DNA of 13,390 nucleotides from JAZOTK01 sp045534775 (GTDB lineage Bacteria; Bacillota; Clostridia; RUG12999): assembly GCA_045534775.1 (NCBI GenBank), contig JAZSKI010000079.1, positions 1 to 13,390 on the forward strand. The letters are read 5' to 3'. The notes below the pieces were generated by a model that did not search any database, was not told where the DNA came from, and was given only the letters and a program-made list of their open reading frames with translations. The position numbers and the translations under genes were made by a program. This document shows positions 1 through 7,260 of the stretch, piece after piece; position 1 is the first letter of the stretch; every line of letters starts with the position of its first letter.

Positions 1-30
1 TGCCCCCTTTGGCCACTCGGGAACTCTCCC
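1..30 (-). tRNA. tRNA-Tyr, 5' part only (cut by window edge)
   Basis: Read on the minus strand, the sequence begins with a GGGAGAG acceptor strand, then TT and a D-arm reading CCCGAGTGGCCAAAGG. This is the typical start of bacterial tRNA-Tyr. The anticodon and the 3' half lie outside the window, so the assignment rests on the 5' 30 bases and on position: a tRNA-Thr lies just upstream on the same strand, a common pairing in Firmicutes. Other long-variable-arm tRNAs (Ser, Leu) have similar D-arms and are the alternative. Confidence 0.8.
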
Positions 31-37
31 AAATATT

Positions 38-60
38 AAGGGTAAGTTTTGCTTACCCTT
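38..60. repeat. Perfect hairpin between the two tRNA genes
   Basis: A 9-bp perfect inverted repeat (AAGGGTAAG at 38-46, CTTACCCTT at 52-60) with a 5-base loop fills most of the 33-base spacer between tRNA-Thr and tRNA-Tyr. It lacks a proper U-run on the minus strand and has only moderate GC. A processing or spacing structure in the tRNA precursor is therefore more likely than a terminator. Its function is inferred. Confidence 0.55.
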
Positions 61-63
61 TTC

Positions 64-139
64 TGGAGCTGGTGATGGGACTCGAACCCGCGACCTGCTG
101 ATTACAAATCAGCTGCTCTACCAATTGAGCTACACCAGC
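64..139 (-). tRNA. tRNA-Thr (anticodon TGT), CCA encoded
   Basis: The minus strand folds as a full cloverleaf. The acceptor stem is GCTGGTG (133-139) paired with CACCAGC (68-74). The D-arm carries AGCTCAATTGGTAGAGC. The anticodon stem GCTGA/TCAGC encloses the loop TTTGTAA, with the TGT anticodon at 104-106 (reads ACA). The T-arm has GGTTCGAGTCC. The discriminator base is T at 67, and the 3' CCA is encoded at 64-66. It is the first gene of a tRNA-Thr/tRNA-Tyr unit and sits ~17 bases downstream of the predicted transcription start. Confidence 0.97.
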
Positions 140-162
140 ATTTTCGCTTAAGCGACTATATT

Positions 163-191
163 ATTATACTACATTTAAAACCGTTTGTCAA
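163..191 (-). promoter_or_regulatory. Perfect consensus SigA promoter for the tRNA unit
   Basis: On the minus strand, TTGACA (186-191) is followed by a 17-base spacer and TATAAT (163-168). This matches both consensus boxes exactly at the ideal spacing. The predicted start is near 156, shortly upstream of tRNA-Thr, as expected for a strong stable-RNA promoter. Confidence 0.92.
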
Positions 192-238
192 GGCTTTTTT
201 CAAAGTTTTTTATTTTTCCTTAATTTTTTACAAATTTT

Positions 239-1720
239 CTACACCAGCGGAGTTATCAGCCGCCAGAAAGCTTCTTTAATTTTTTGCAATTTACTTCTTC
301 TCTTAAATTCTTCAGGATTTATTTCTGCCGAATATGTCATATCATCAAAAAAGGTAGCTCTGTTTTCCCCGGCAAAGGTCTCATCATAAACCACCGTATT
401 CATCTCGAAATTAAGCTTAAGGGAACGTATATCGAAATTCGCCGTACCCACAGAGGTTACAAAATCGTCTGCCACTATTGTTTTGGCATGGATAAAGCCT
501 TTGTACATAAAAACCCTTACTCCCGATTTCAAAAGCTCTTCCACGTGAGACAAGGTCGCATAATAGACAAATTTTTTATCAGGCACGCCCGGTATCATTA
601 TTCTTACATCAACCCCCGAAGCCGCTGCTATACGTAAAGATGACATAAGAAGCTCATCGGGAGCAAAGTAGGGGGTCTGGATATAGATATATTTTTTTGC
701 AGATATAATCAGCTTTGCGTAAAAATCCTGTATCAGGGTATAATTTTTATCCGGTCCGTCCGACAGTATCTGTACGCCCATATCCCCTTTTTCTTCAGGT
801 ACTTTAAAAAATTTTTCTATACTTGCTTTATCCTCCGTGTTGCAGGCATAAATATTTTTCCTGTCTTGTCTCTGGAGGTAGATCCAATCCTTTAAAAACT
901 GTAGCTGCAGCGCCTGAACTGCCGTTCCCGTAATTTTAACTGAGGTATCCCGCCACGGGGTCACAAGCGGGTCTTTCCCCAAATAATCGTCACCGATATT
1001 TATTCCGCCCGTATAGGCGATTTTTCCGTCAATTATCACCATTTTTCTGTGCATCCGATAATTAGCCTGTATCAGCGTATTATAGAGAGAGGGCAAAAAG
1101 GGATAAACCTTTCCGCCTGCCGCTATCAGCTTTTTAAAATGGGATTTCCTGACATAAAGAATCCCAAGCCTGTCATAAATCAGTCGCACCTCGATGCCCT
1201 GTTTTGCCTTTTCCGTCAAAAGCTCCACAAGTCTTTTCCCGCTGCTATCTTTTGTTTTTATGATGAAATACAAAATATTTATGCTTTCCTCGGCATTTTT
1301 AATATCTTCAAAGAGGCAGGCATATTTGTCTTTTGCTGTTGTAAGAAGAGTGACTTTATTATCGCTTGTATAAACGCTTGCGGCGTTTTTCGCATTAAGG
1401 GTAATCAGATCACCGCAGGCCGCCGTCATTGCTTCATTAAACCCCAATTTTTCCGCTTCTATACGCTTTATATTGCCTTTCAGAAACTCGTTGTATGAAA
1501 AATCCAGGATTTCGGCGTTGTATTTTTTTGAGAAAATTTTATATTTCGCCGTGCTCCCAAAGAAAAAATAAAATAAAAGTCCAACAAAGGGCAGGAACAC
1601 AAACACCGTTATCCATCCGATTGTGACGCTTATTTCTTTTTTATCTGCAAACAAAATTGATATAACCGATACCAGATTTATCATATATGCAACCGCAAAC
1701 ATAATCCAATATATATTCAT
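239..1720 (-). CDS. cls: Cardiolipin synthase (phospholipase D superfamily)
   Basis: This membrane enzyme condenses two phosphatidylglycerol molecules into cardiolipin and glycerol. The 493-residue product has the family layout: two N-terminal membrane segments (about residues 4-24 and 33-54), then two PLD catalytic motifs, HxKxxxxD at H224/K226/D231 and H411/K413/D418, each followed by a GG(I/T)N- or GTANFDIRS-type stretch. Length is normal for Firmicutes Cls. The ATG at 1720 has a GAGGT-type ribosome binding site a few bases upstream. The start is only ~29 bases from the terminator of the EF-G-like gene, and I see no good promoter in that gap. Expression may depend on terminator read-through or on a promoter hidden in the hairpin. 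No clear terminator follows it before the tRNA promoter. Confidence 0.95.
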   Translation of the reverse strand: MNIYWIMFAVAYMINLVSVISILFADKKEISVTIGWITVFVFLPFVGLLFYFFFGSTAKYKIFSKKYNAEILDFSYNEFLKGNIKRIEAEKLGFNEAMTAACGDLITLNAKNAASVYTSDNKVTLLTTAKDKYACLFEDIKNAEESINILYFIIKTKDSSGKRLVELLTEKAKQGIEVRLIYDRLGILYVRKSHFKKLIAAGGKVYPFLPSLYNTLIQANYRMHRKMVIIDGKIAYTGGINIGDDYLGKDPLVTPWRDTSVKITGTAVQALQLQFLKDWIYLQRQDRKNIYACNTEDKASIEKFFKVPEEKGDMGVQILSDGPDKNYTLIQDFYAKLIISAKKYIYIQTPYFAPDELLMSSLRIAAASGVDVRIMIPGVPDKKFVYYATLSHVEELLKSGVRVFMYKGFIHAKTIVADDFVTSVGTANFDIRSLKLNFEMNTVVYDETFAGENRATFFDDMTYSAEINPEEFKRRSKLQKIKEAFWRLITPLV

Positions 1721-1748
1721 TTTACCTCGCTATTCTGTCAGAAGGGGC

Positions 1749-1782
1749 AAAAAAATCCGCCGAAAAACCGGCGGATTTTTAT
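1749..1782 (-). terminator. Intrinsic terminator after the EF-G-like gene
   Basis: A 12-bp perfect stem (1751-1762 with 1769-1780, core ATCCGCCG/CGGCGGAT) has a 6-base loop. On the minus strand it is followed by a run of T. It lies directly after the stop codon of the EF-G-like gene. Flanking A and T runs make it potentially bidirectional. Confidence 0.9.
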
Positions 1783-1784
1783 TA

Positions 1785-3815
1785 TTATCTTTCACTGATT
1801 ATTTTTTGTGTTATCTGAGGAGGCGCCTGTTCATATCTTTCAAAGGTAAAGGTATAGCTTCCTCTGCCCTGAGTCATTGAACGCAGGTCAATGGCATATT
1901 TAAACATTTCGCTGGTAGGTACTTCGGCAATAATCTTGTTAGGTTCAATACCAAGCACTCTGCCGCGGCGTTTGTTAATATCGCCCATAACGTCGCCTGT
2001 GTATTCATCAGGAATATTAACCTCCAGATGTCCGATAGGTTCAAGGAGTATTGGACCTGCATTTATAAGCTCTTTAAACGCCAGATGAGCCGCCATTTTA
2101 AAAGCCATTTCCGAAGAGTCAACATCGTGATACGAACCGTCATACAAGGTAGCCTTAACGCCTACAACTCTGTAGCCCGCCTGGATACCTTCAGAAACCA
2201 TCTCCTGTAAGCCTTTTTCTACAGCCGGATGGTAGTTTTTCGGTACACTACCTCCGAAAATACGTTCTTCAAAAACAAGATTTTCTTCCGGGCTGGGTTC
2301 AAATTCAATTTTAACGTGACCGTACTGACCATGACCGCCGGATTGTTTCTTGTGTTTACCTTCTGCCTGTATCTTCTTGGTTATAGTCTCACGGTAAGTA
2401 ACCTTAGGCTCTTCCAGCTCAACCTCTGTACCCAAAGCTTTAAGTCTGCTTACAAGCAAATCAAGATGCTGGTCGCCGAGACCTGAAACAAGAAGCTGTT
2501 TAATTTCAGGGTTATTCTCAAATTTAATGGTTCTGTCCTCTTCAGCAAGCTTATGCAGACCTGCGCTGATTTTATCCTCGTCGCCTCTGTTTTTAGCCTT
2601 GAATGCCATTGTATAAACTGCCGGCGGGAATTCAACTGCTTCAAAGGTATAGGGTTTATTTGGTGTTGAAAAAGCATCGCCCGTAGATGTGGATGCAAGC
2701 TTCGCAACCGCACAAATATCACCTGCATACGCAGTATCTATATCTATTTTTTCTTTTCCGCACATAGTCATAACCGCGCCGATTTTTTCGGTTACAAGCG
2801 TGTTGGCATTATATACGGAACTATTTTTCTCAAGTTTACCTGCAAATATACGGATTAAAGACAATTTTCCTACAAAGGGGTCATTTATAGTCTTAAACAC
2901 AACCGCCGCAAGGGGTGCATCATTTTCAGGTACCAGCTCGCATAAATCATCACCAAGCATAGCTGTTTTAGGCATAACCTCAGCAGGTGACGGAGCATAA
3001 GCCACCAAAGCATCCATAAGACCGTCGACACCCTTGTTCTGTAATACGCTTCCGCACATTACCGGGAAGAGGTTACGACTTGCCATCGCATTTGCCGTAC
3101 CACGTTTCATATCCTCATAGGTGAAGGGCTGGTCAGAGAAGAATTTATCAAGCAATTCCTCGTCAGCTTCAGCAATAGCTTCACATAAGGTTCCTTTTGC
3201 ATGCTGCAAATCTGCATAATATTCATCGGGAACGTCTGCGCTGCGGACTTTATCCCCTTCAAACATATAGGCTTTGTTTTCGATTATATCTATGTAACCA
3301 ACATAGCTTTCACCCTCCTTGATGGGAAGATGGATGGGTACAACCTTACTGCCGAATTTCTCGTTAAGTTCGCCTAAAACCTTATCAAAATCTGCGTTTT
3401 CGTGGTCCATTTTGTTTATGAAGAACATAACAGGCAACGAAGCTTTTTCTGCATTTTCAAAAGCCAGTTCTCCACCTACACGAATACCGGACTTGCCGCT
3501 TACAACGATAAGACCCGTATCACACGCTGAAATTGCGCTGTAGCCGTCGCCTACAAAATCGAAATATCCCGGAGTATCAACTATATTAAGCTTACAGCCC
3601 TTCCATTCAACAGCCGCAAGAGAAGTTCTTATTGACATAAGTCTTTTTGCTTCTTCACTATCATAATCGGATACGGTATTTCCGTCCTCTATACGTCCCA
3701 TACGGGAAATAACACCTGTATTAAAAAGCATGGCTTCAACCAATGATGTTTTTCCGGCTTTGCTGTGTGCAAGTAATACAATGTTTCTTAATTTTTGACT
3801 TTCGTAGGTGTTCAT
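1785..3815 (-). CDS. EF-G-like translational GTPase (EF-G-2 subfamily)
   Basis: This is a 676-residue cytoplasmic GTPase with full elongation factor G architecture. The P-loop AHSKAGKT is at residues 16-23, DTPGY at 80-84, NKMD at 134-137, a G5-like CGSVLQNKG near 255-265, and domains II-V follow. A domain IV stretch contains GGHGQYGHVKIEFEP. The switch-I region reads MSIRTS (60-65) instead of the RGITI(T) of canonical EF-G. Together with AHSKAGKT in place of AHIDAGKT, this marks the EF-G-2/FusA2-like paralogue group, which is unlikely to be the main translocase. An upstream in-frame TTG (3830) is possible, but the ATG at 3815 has GGAG about 9 bases upstream and is preferred. The gene is monocistronic by its own promoter and terminator. 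The subfamily's exact role on the ribosome is not established by sequence. Confidence 0.92.
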   Translation of the reverse strand: MNTYESQKLRNIVLLAHSKAGKTSLVEAMLFNTGVISRMGRIEDGNTVSDYDSEEAKRLMSIRTSLAAVEWKGCKLNIVDTPGYFDFVGDGYSAISACDTGLIVVSGKSGIRVGGELAFENAEKASLPVMFFINKMDHENADFDKVLGELNEKFGSKVVPIHLPIKEGESYVGYIDIIENKAYMFEGDKVRSADVPDEYYADLQHAKGTLCEAIAEADEELLDKFFSDQPFTYEDMKRGTANAMASRNLFPVMCGSVLQNKGVDGLMDALVAYAPSPAEVMPKTAMLGDDLCELVPENDAPLAAVVFKTINDPFVGKLSLIRIFAGKLEKNSSVYNANTLVTEKIGAVMTMCGKEKIDIDTAYAGDICAVAKLASTSTGDAFSTPNKPYTFEAVEFPPAVYTMAFKAKNRGDEDKISAGLHKLAEEDRTIKFENNPEIKQLLVSGLGDQHLDLLVSRLKALGTEVELEEPKVTYRETITKKIQAEGKHKKQSGGHGQYGHVKIEFEPSPEENLVFEERIFGGSVPKNYHPAVEKGLQEMVSEGIQAGYRVVGVKATLYDGSYHDVDSSEMAFKMAAHLAFKELINAGPILLEPIGHLEVNIPDEYTGDVMGDINKRRGRVLGIEPNKIIAEVPTSEMFKYAIDLRSMTQGRGSYTFTFERYEQAPPQITQKIISER

Positions 3816-3891
3816 TACAATCAACTCCAATTTCCATAATGGTATTTTACTAATATATAAAGTCCGTCAAATTTTATATATCATACTATTA

Positions 3892-3920
3892 ATTATACCA
3901 CATTTTCAGTTAATTGTATC
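3892..3920 (-). promoter_or_regulatory. Probable promoter of the EF-G-like gene
   Basis: On the minus strand a perfect TATAAT (3892-3897) is preceded by a TGG extended -10 element and, 17 bases further up, by a weak GATACA -35. It would give a leader of roughly 70 bases. A second candidate lies closer to the gene: TTGACG at 3865-3870 and TAAAAT at 3844-3849, with a short 15-base spacer. The rest of the 3816-4016 gap is AT-rich, and I see no gene or clear terminator for trmD in it. Confidence 0.55.
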
Positions 3921-4016
3921 TACCATTTTTGCACAATGTTCAAAAAGAATACTGTACAATTTATATAAAAATAATAAATATTAACGAAATTTACGGGGTT
4001 TATTTGTTAAAATCGT

Positions 4017-4760
4017 CTAAGTTCGTTTTTTTCTTCTTTTATAGCGGAACTGTTTTAAATATTCCTTATCCTCCGGAGTCAGCGGAGCTTTTCTGAGAAG
4101 GTCGGGGCGTTTCAGCCACGTACGATACAGCGACTGCTGTCTTTTCCACGCTTCAATATTATCGTGATGTCCCGACAGCAATATATCGGGGACTTTTTTC
4201 CCTGCTATTTCGTAAGGTCTTGTGTAGTTGGGATATTCCAGAAGCCCGTTAAAATGAGAATCATTGCTGTAGGCCTCCTCGCCGGGCAACACTCCGGGTA
4301 TCATTCTTGATACGCTGTCAATAAGTGCCATAGCAGGGATTTCGCCGCCTGTCAGGACGTAATCGCCAATAGAAATTTCCATATCCACTACATCCTCAAT
4401 AACTCTCTCGTCAACGCCCTCGTAATGACCGCATAAAATCACCATTTCAGTCAGCTTTGCCAGCTCCCTTACAAGCTGTTGGTCCAAAACCCTTCCCTGC
4501 GGTGACATATAAACCGTAAATATTTTTTTGCCGCCGCACGCATGCTTCCAGGCATCATAAATGGGCTGATAAGACATTACCAGCCCCATTCCGCCGCCAT
4601 AGGCGTAATCATCTACCTTACGGTGTTTGTTCGCGGCAAAATCGCGAATATTCACATAATTAAACGACAGTAAATTACGTTGCGTTGCACGGGCAATTAT
4701 GCTATCCCCCATAACGCCCTCGAACATATCGGGAAAAAGTGTCAATATGTTAAACCGCAA
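4017..4760 (-). CDS. trmD: tRNA (guanine37-N1)-methyltransferase TrmD
   Basis: TrmD methylates G37 next to the anticodon of tRNAs reading CNN codons, using S-adenosylmethionine, and so prevents frameshifting. The 247-residue length and the motifs are diagnostic: N-terminal MRFNILTLFPDMFEG, YGGGMGLVM, LCGHYEGVDERV, and the knot segment SIGDYVLTGGE. The start codon is TTG at 4758-4760. This is supported by alignment with the conserved family N-terminus and by GGAGGTG 8-10 bases upstream, which lies across the mscL stop codon and suggests translational coupling. In many bacteria trmD sits between rimM and rplS. Here it is the last gene of a GH26-mscL-trmD operon. Confidence 0.97.
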   Translation of the reverse strand: MRFNILTLFPDMFEGVMGDSIIARATQRNLLSFNYVNIRDFAANKHRKVDDYAYGGGMGLVMSYQPIYDAWKHACGGKKIFTVYMSPQGRVLDQQLVRELAKLTEMVILCGHYEGVDERVIEDVVDMEISIGDYVLTGGEIPAMALIDSVSRMIPGVLPGEEAYSNDSHFNGLLEYPNYTRPYEIAGKKVPDILLSGHHDNIEAWKRQQSLYRTWLKRPDLLRKAPLTPEDKEYLKQFRYKRRKKRT

Positions 4761-4765
4761 TTTGT

Positions 4766-5170
4766 TTACACCTCCGCGTGTTCTTTAAGTAAATCTCTGA
4801 TTTCCGTCAAAAGTGTTTCCTCAGCTGACGGTTCGGGAGCTTTTTCCGGCTCCGGTTCAGATTTTTTCTTCATTGACGTAAAGATTTTAACAAACACGAA
4901 TACACATATTGCTATCAGCAAGAAATCGACTATATTCTGCAAAAACTGACCTATCTTAATCATAATCGGTTCTTCTGCACCCGTTTCGACAGCAAACGCA
5001 AGCGATGCCAAATCAATTTTGCCGGTAATCACGCTCAGTGCCGGCATTATCACATCATTTACCAGCGATGTTACAATTTTACCGAAAGCACCACCGATAA
5101 TGACACCGACAGCCATATCAATTACATTTCCTTTAACTGCAAAATCTTTAAATTCTTTAATGAATCCCAT
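4766..5170 (-). CDS. mscL: Large-conductance mechanosensitive channel MscL
   Basis: MscL is a homopentameric inner-membrane channel that opens under membrane tension and releases solutes during hypo-osmotic shock. The 134-residue product begins with the family-typical amphipathic MGFIKEFKDFAVKGN. TM1 (VIDMAVGVIIGGAFGKIVTS) follows, then a periplasm-side-equivalent loop, TM2 (about FLLIAICVFVFVKIF) and a charged C-terminal bundle helix ending LLTEIRDLLKEH. An in-frame ATG at 5179 directly abuts the AAAGGAG ribosome binding site and cannot use it. The ATG at 5170 has 9-base spacing and matches the family start, so it is chosen. The gene lies 25 bases after the GH26 gene and 5 bases before trmD. 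Confidence 0.96.
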   Translation of the reverse strand: MGFIKEFKDFAVKGNVIDMAVGVIIGGAFGKIVTSLVNDVIMPALSVITGKIDLASLAFAVETGAEEPIMIKIGQFLQNIVDFLLIAICVFVFVKIFTSMKKKSEPEPEKAPEPSAEETLLTEIRDLLKEHAEV

Positions 5171-5195
5171 TTTACACATCTCCTTTATAAAAATA

Positions 5196-7118
5196 TTAAT
5201 TAGCTATATACACTGTTCTGCTGCCGCCGTCCCATTCCACTACGGCATTTAACGCTTCGCCTACGGCACGCAACGGTACCATAGTTCTGCTGTTAATTAT
5301 TTTAGGCGGAGCATCAAGAGCTATCACGTTACCGTTTTTAACCATCTGCGGATTATCAATCTGCATAGTCAGTACATCGCCCTGTTTTCTGATAATAATT
5401 TCGCGGGTTTCGGCAACCCATTCCACCTCGGCGCCGAGTCCGTTTGCCACCACTCTGACAGGTACCAGCGTTCTTCCGTTTTCAACAACGGGAGCTGTAT
5501 CTGTAGCAACCGACTTACCGTTGATTACTATTGAAATATCGCGAGTTACCGTAATATTCAGAATTTTCTCCGCTACAACCAAACCGCCGAATTCAACTGC
5601 TACCTTCAGAGTATGATTACCCTCGGAAACATCTGCAAGTCCTCTGAATCTATAAGGAAGCTCTGTAGACGCACCCGCCCACACATCATCTATATAGTAG
5701 CAAACCTTCGGTTCTTCATCGCCGTAAATATGGACGTAAGTGCAAATTTCATTCTTTGCAGGTACGTGCTGATAATCCCCTCGTATCTCCTCAAAAGCTA
5801 TAACATTTTCTTCTTTTCCGCTGTGGATAAACTGGGGATGAGATACCAGCTCCTTATACAGCCTTGCCATCTCCTCGTTGGTGCTGAAAGCATAGTCATT
5901 GTTTTCTGCCGTTATAACCTTGTCAAAATAAGCAATCAGCTTAACCTGCGGATATACCATAGGTACGTAATCATATAGCTTTTTCAGATGAATTTTTGCC
6001 CAGGGCGTATCGTATTCATCTACACTTCTTATGTAATGAGAAGCACCTGATTCTGAAATCATTATGGGTTTTCTGTCTCCGTATTTCTCCATAACCTCAT
6101 TCAATGCCTTAACAGGGTCGGCATTTCTGCCTGACAAAAATACCACTTCATTGAATTTTTCATTTTCAGGCCAATCGTTTCTTCCCAGAAAATATTTTTG
6201 CATATAGAGAGATACTCCCACCCAGTCAACATATTCGTCACCGGGATAAAAATCATTCATTTCAATATCCCAAGCCGATACAGTATTTACGCTCCATACC
6301 ATAGCCGTATTTGTAGTATATTGACGTGCCAGCTCGGCAACCGTTCTGAAAGCCGCTATATATTCCTGCGGATTTGCACGAACATTCCAGATATTGACCT
6401 CAGCACCAAATCTGATATATACAGGTACTGTATTATGACTTTCGATAAGCTTTAAAACACTTATAATATGGTCCGTCTGGTACGGAACCTCGCCTATCAT
6501 ATTACCCTCACCCGGCACATTCCACGCCAGCTCAATTGCCTGACCTTTTCTTTCAGCATCATTAAAGACCTTTTCAGCCCAGTCAAAGTTTCTGTTACCA
6601 AACTCCAGATACAGCAATATCATTGATTCACCGGGAGCTTTGTTTTCCTCCGGACTGTCTGAGGTAATCCCGAACATAACGCCTTTGTCAGGCTCCAGCT
6701 TCCCATGATTAGAAAATACGGGGGTTGTGGTTTCAGTAAACACCCTGACATCGTTTCTGTATTGCAGGACCTTAGCTTTACAGATTTTAACAGCATCGTC
6801 CCAGCCTAATTTTTCGGCATAAACGGCGTACCGTTCAAAATAATCTGCCGAAGTATTGTATTCACCTAATTTTTCATAAGCAATGGCAATTTGCTCCAAC
6901 CGGGAACCTTTTACCTGTAATACTTGCTCATTTTCAGGCTCATTTGCCAATAAATCGAGAGTTTGCATTCCGTTTTCGATAATGCCCCATAAATCTCCCG
7001 ATTCCAAAGCCGCCACATATCTGCCATTTGTTTTCCAGAAGGTTTTGGGAAGCTCGTATGCAGATACGTTTATGCCTAAAAATGCAAGAGACAAAACGAG
7101 TAATAATATTTTCTTCAT
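5196..7118 (-). CDS. Secreted GH26-like glycoside hydrolase with C-terminal stalk domain
   Basis: This is a 640-residue exported protein. Residues 1-20 form a signal peptide (MKKILLLVLSLAFLGINVSA). Residues ~30-120 are helical and TPR-like (IAIAYEKLGEYNTSADYFERY). Residues ~145-430 resemble a GH26/mannanase-type TIM barrel: YIRFGAEVN carries the candidate acid/base E240, MVWSVNT and DYVDWVGVSLYMQ are typical barrel strands, and PIMISESG carries the candidate nucleophile E356. A probable beta-sandwich linker (~455-525) precedes a copper-amine-oxidase-N/stalk domain (528-640) with two NGRTLVPVR/NSRTMVPLRAVGE half-repeats. GH26 enzymes cleave beta-mannans or beta-1,3-glucans, but the substrate here is not predictable. 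The canonical His before the acid/base Glu is replaced by Ala239. The ATG at 7118 is chosen over a longer upstream reading because it has the signal peptide and AAGGAG. The gene is first in an operon with mscL and trmD. Confidence 0.8.
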   Translation of the reverse strand: MKKILLLVLSLAFLGINVSAYELPKTFWKTNGRYVAALESGDLWGIIENGMQTLDLLANEPENEQVLQVKGSRLEQIAIAYEKLGEYNTSADYFERYAVYAEKLGWDDAVKICKAKVLQYRNDVRVFTETTTPVFSNHGKLEPDKGVMFGITSDSPEENKAPGESMILLYLEFGNRNFDWAEKVFNDAERKGQAIELAWNVPGEGNMIGEVPYQTDHIISVLKLIESHNTVPVYIRFGAEVNIWNVRANPQEYIAAFRTVAELARQYTTNTAMVWSVNTVSAWDIEMNDFYPGDEYVDWVGVSLYMQKYFLGRNDWPENEKFNEVVFLSGRNADPVKALNEVMEKYGDRKPIMISESGASHYIRSVDEYDTPWAKIHLKKLYDYVPMVYPQVKLIAYFDKVITAENNDYAFSTNEEMARLYKELVSHPQFIHSGKEENVIAFEEIRGDYQHVPAKNEICTYVHIYGDEEPKVCYYIDDVWAGASTELPYRFRGLADVSEGNHTLKVAVEFGGLVVAEKILNITVTRDISIVINGKSVATDTAPVVENGRTLVPVRVVANGLGAEVEWVAETREIIIRKQGDVLTMQIDNPQMVKNGNVIALDAPPKIINSRTMVPLRAVGEALNAVVEWDGGSRTVYIAN

Positions 7119-7155
7119 TATCTCGCCTCTCCTTATAACTTTATATTCCGTTCTA

Positions 7156-7184
7156 ATTATATCATAACATTTTACAAAAATCAA
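7156..7184 (-). promoter_or_regulatory. Promoter for the GH26-mscL-trmD operon
   Basis: On the minus strand TTGATT (7179-7184), a 17-base spacer and TATAAT (7156-7161) lie about 40 bases upstream of the GH26 start codon. The element is divergent to, and almost back-to-back with, the UPF0340 promoter. Confidence 0.75.
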
Positions 7185-7193
7185 CATTTTTGA

Positions 7194-7221
7194 TTGACTT
7201 TTTTTTATATTGTGTTATAAT
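7194..7221 (+). promoter_or_regulatory. Promoter for the UPF0340-MATE-rlmD operon
   Basis: TTGACT (7194-7199), a 16-base spacer and TATAAT (7216-7221) lie ~40 bases before the UPF0340 start. The two divergent -35 boxes are only 9 bases apart, so the two RNA polymerases could interfere with each other. Confidence 0.78.
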
Positions 7222-7260
7222 TATATATGGAAATATTAAAAAACAGGAGATGTATCTGAA

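Noticed and set aside
3816..3830. TTG start at 3830 for the EF-G-like gene, adding five residues
   Set aside because: The ATG at 3815 has GGAG at good spacing and gives the usual EF-G N-terminus. The TTG overlaps that same ribosome binding site region.
5171..5179. ATG at 5179 as the mscL start
   Set aside because: It directly touches the AAAGGAG ribosome binding site (zero spacing), while the ATG at 5170 has 9 bases and matches the MscL N-terminus.
5196..5612. Copper amine oxidase activity
   Set aside because: Only the small N-terminal-type stalk domain is present. The catalytic domain of amine oxidases is absent.
7119..7187. Longer GH26 protein starting near 7187
   Set aside because: The extension would cover the promoter and ribosome binding site and would bury the signal peptide.
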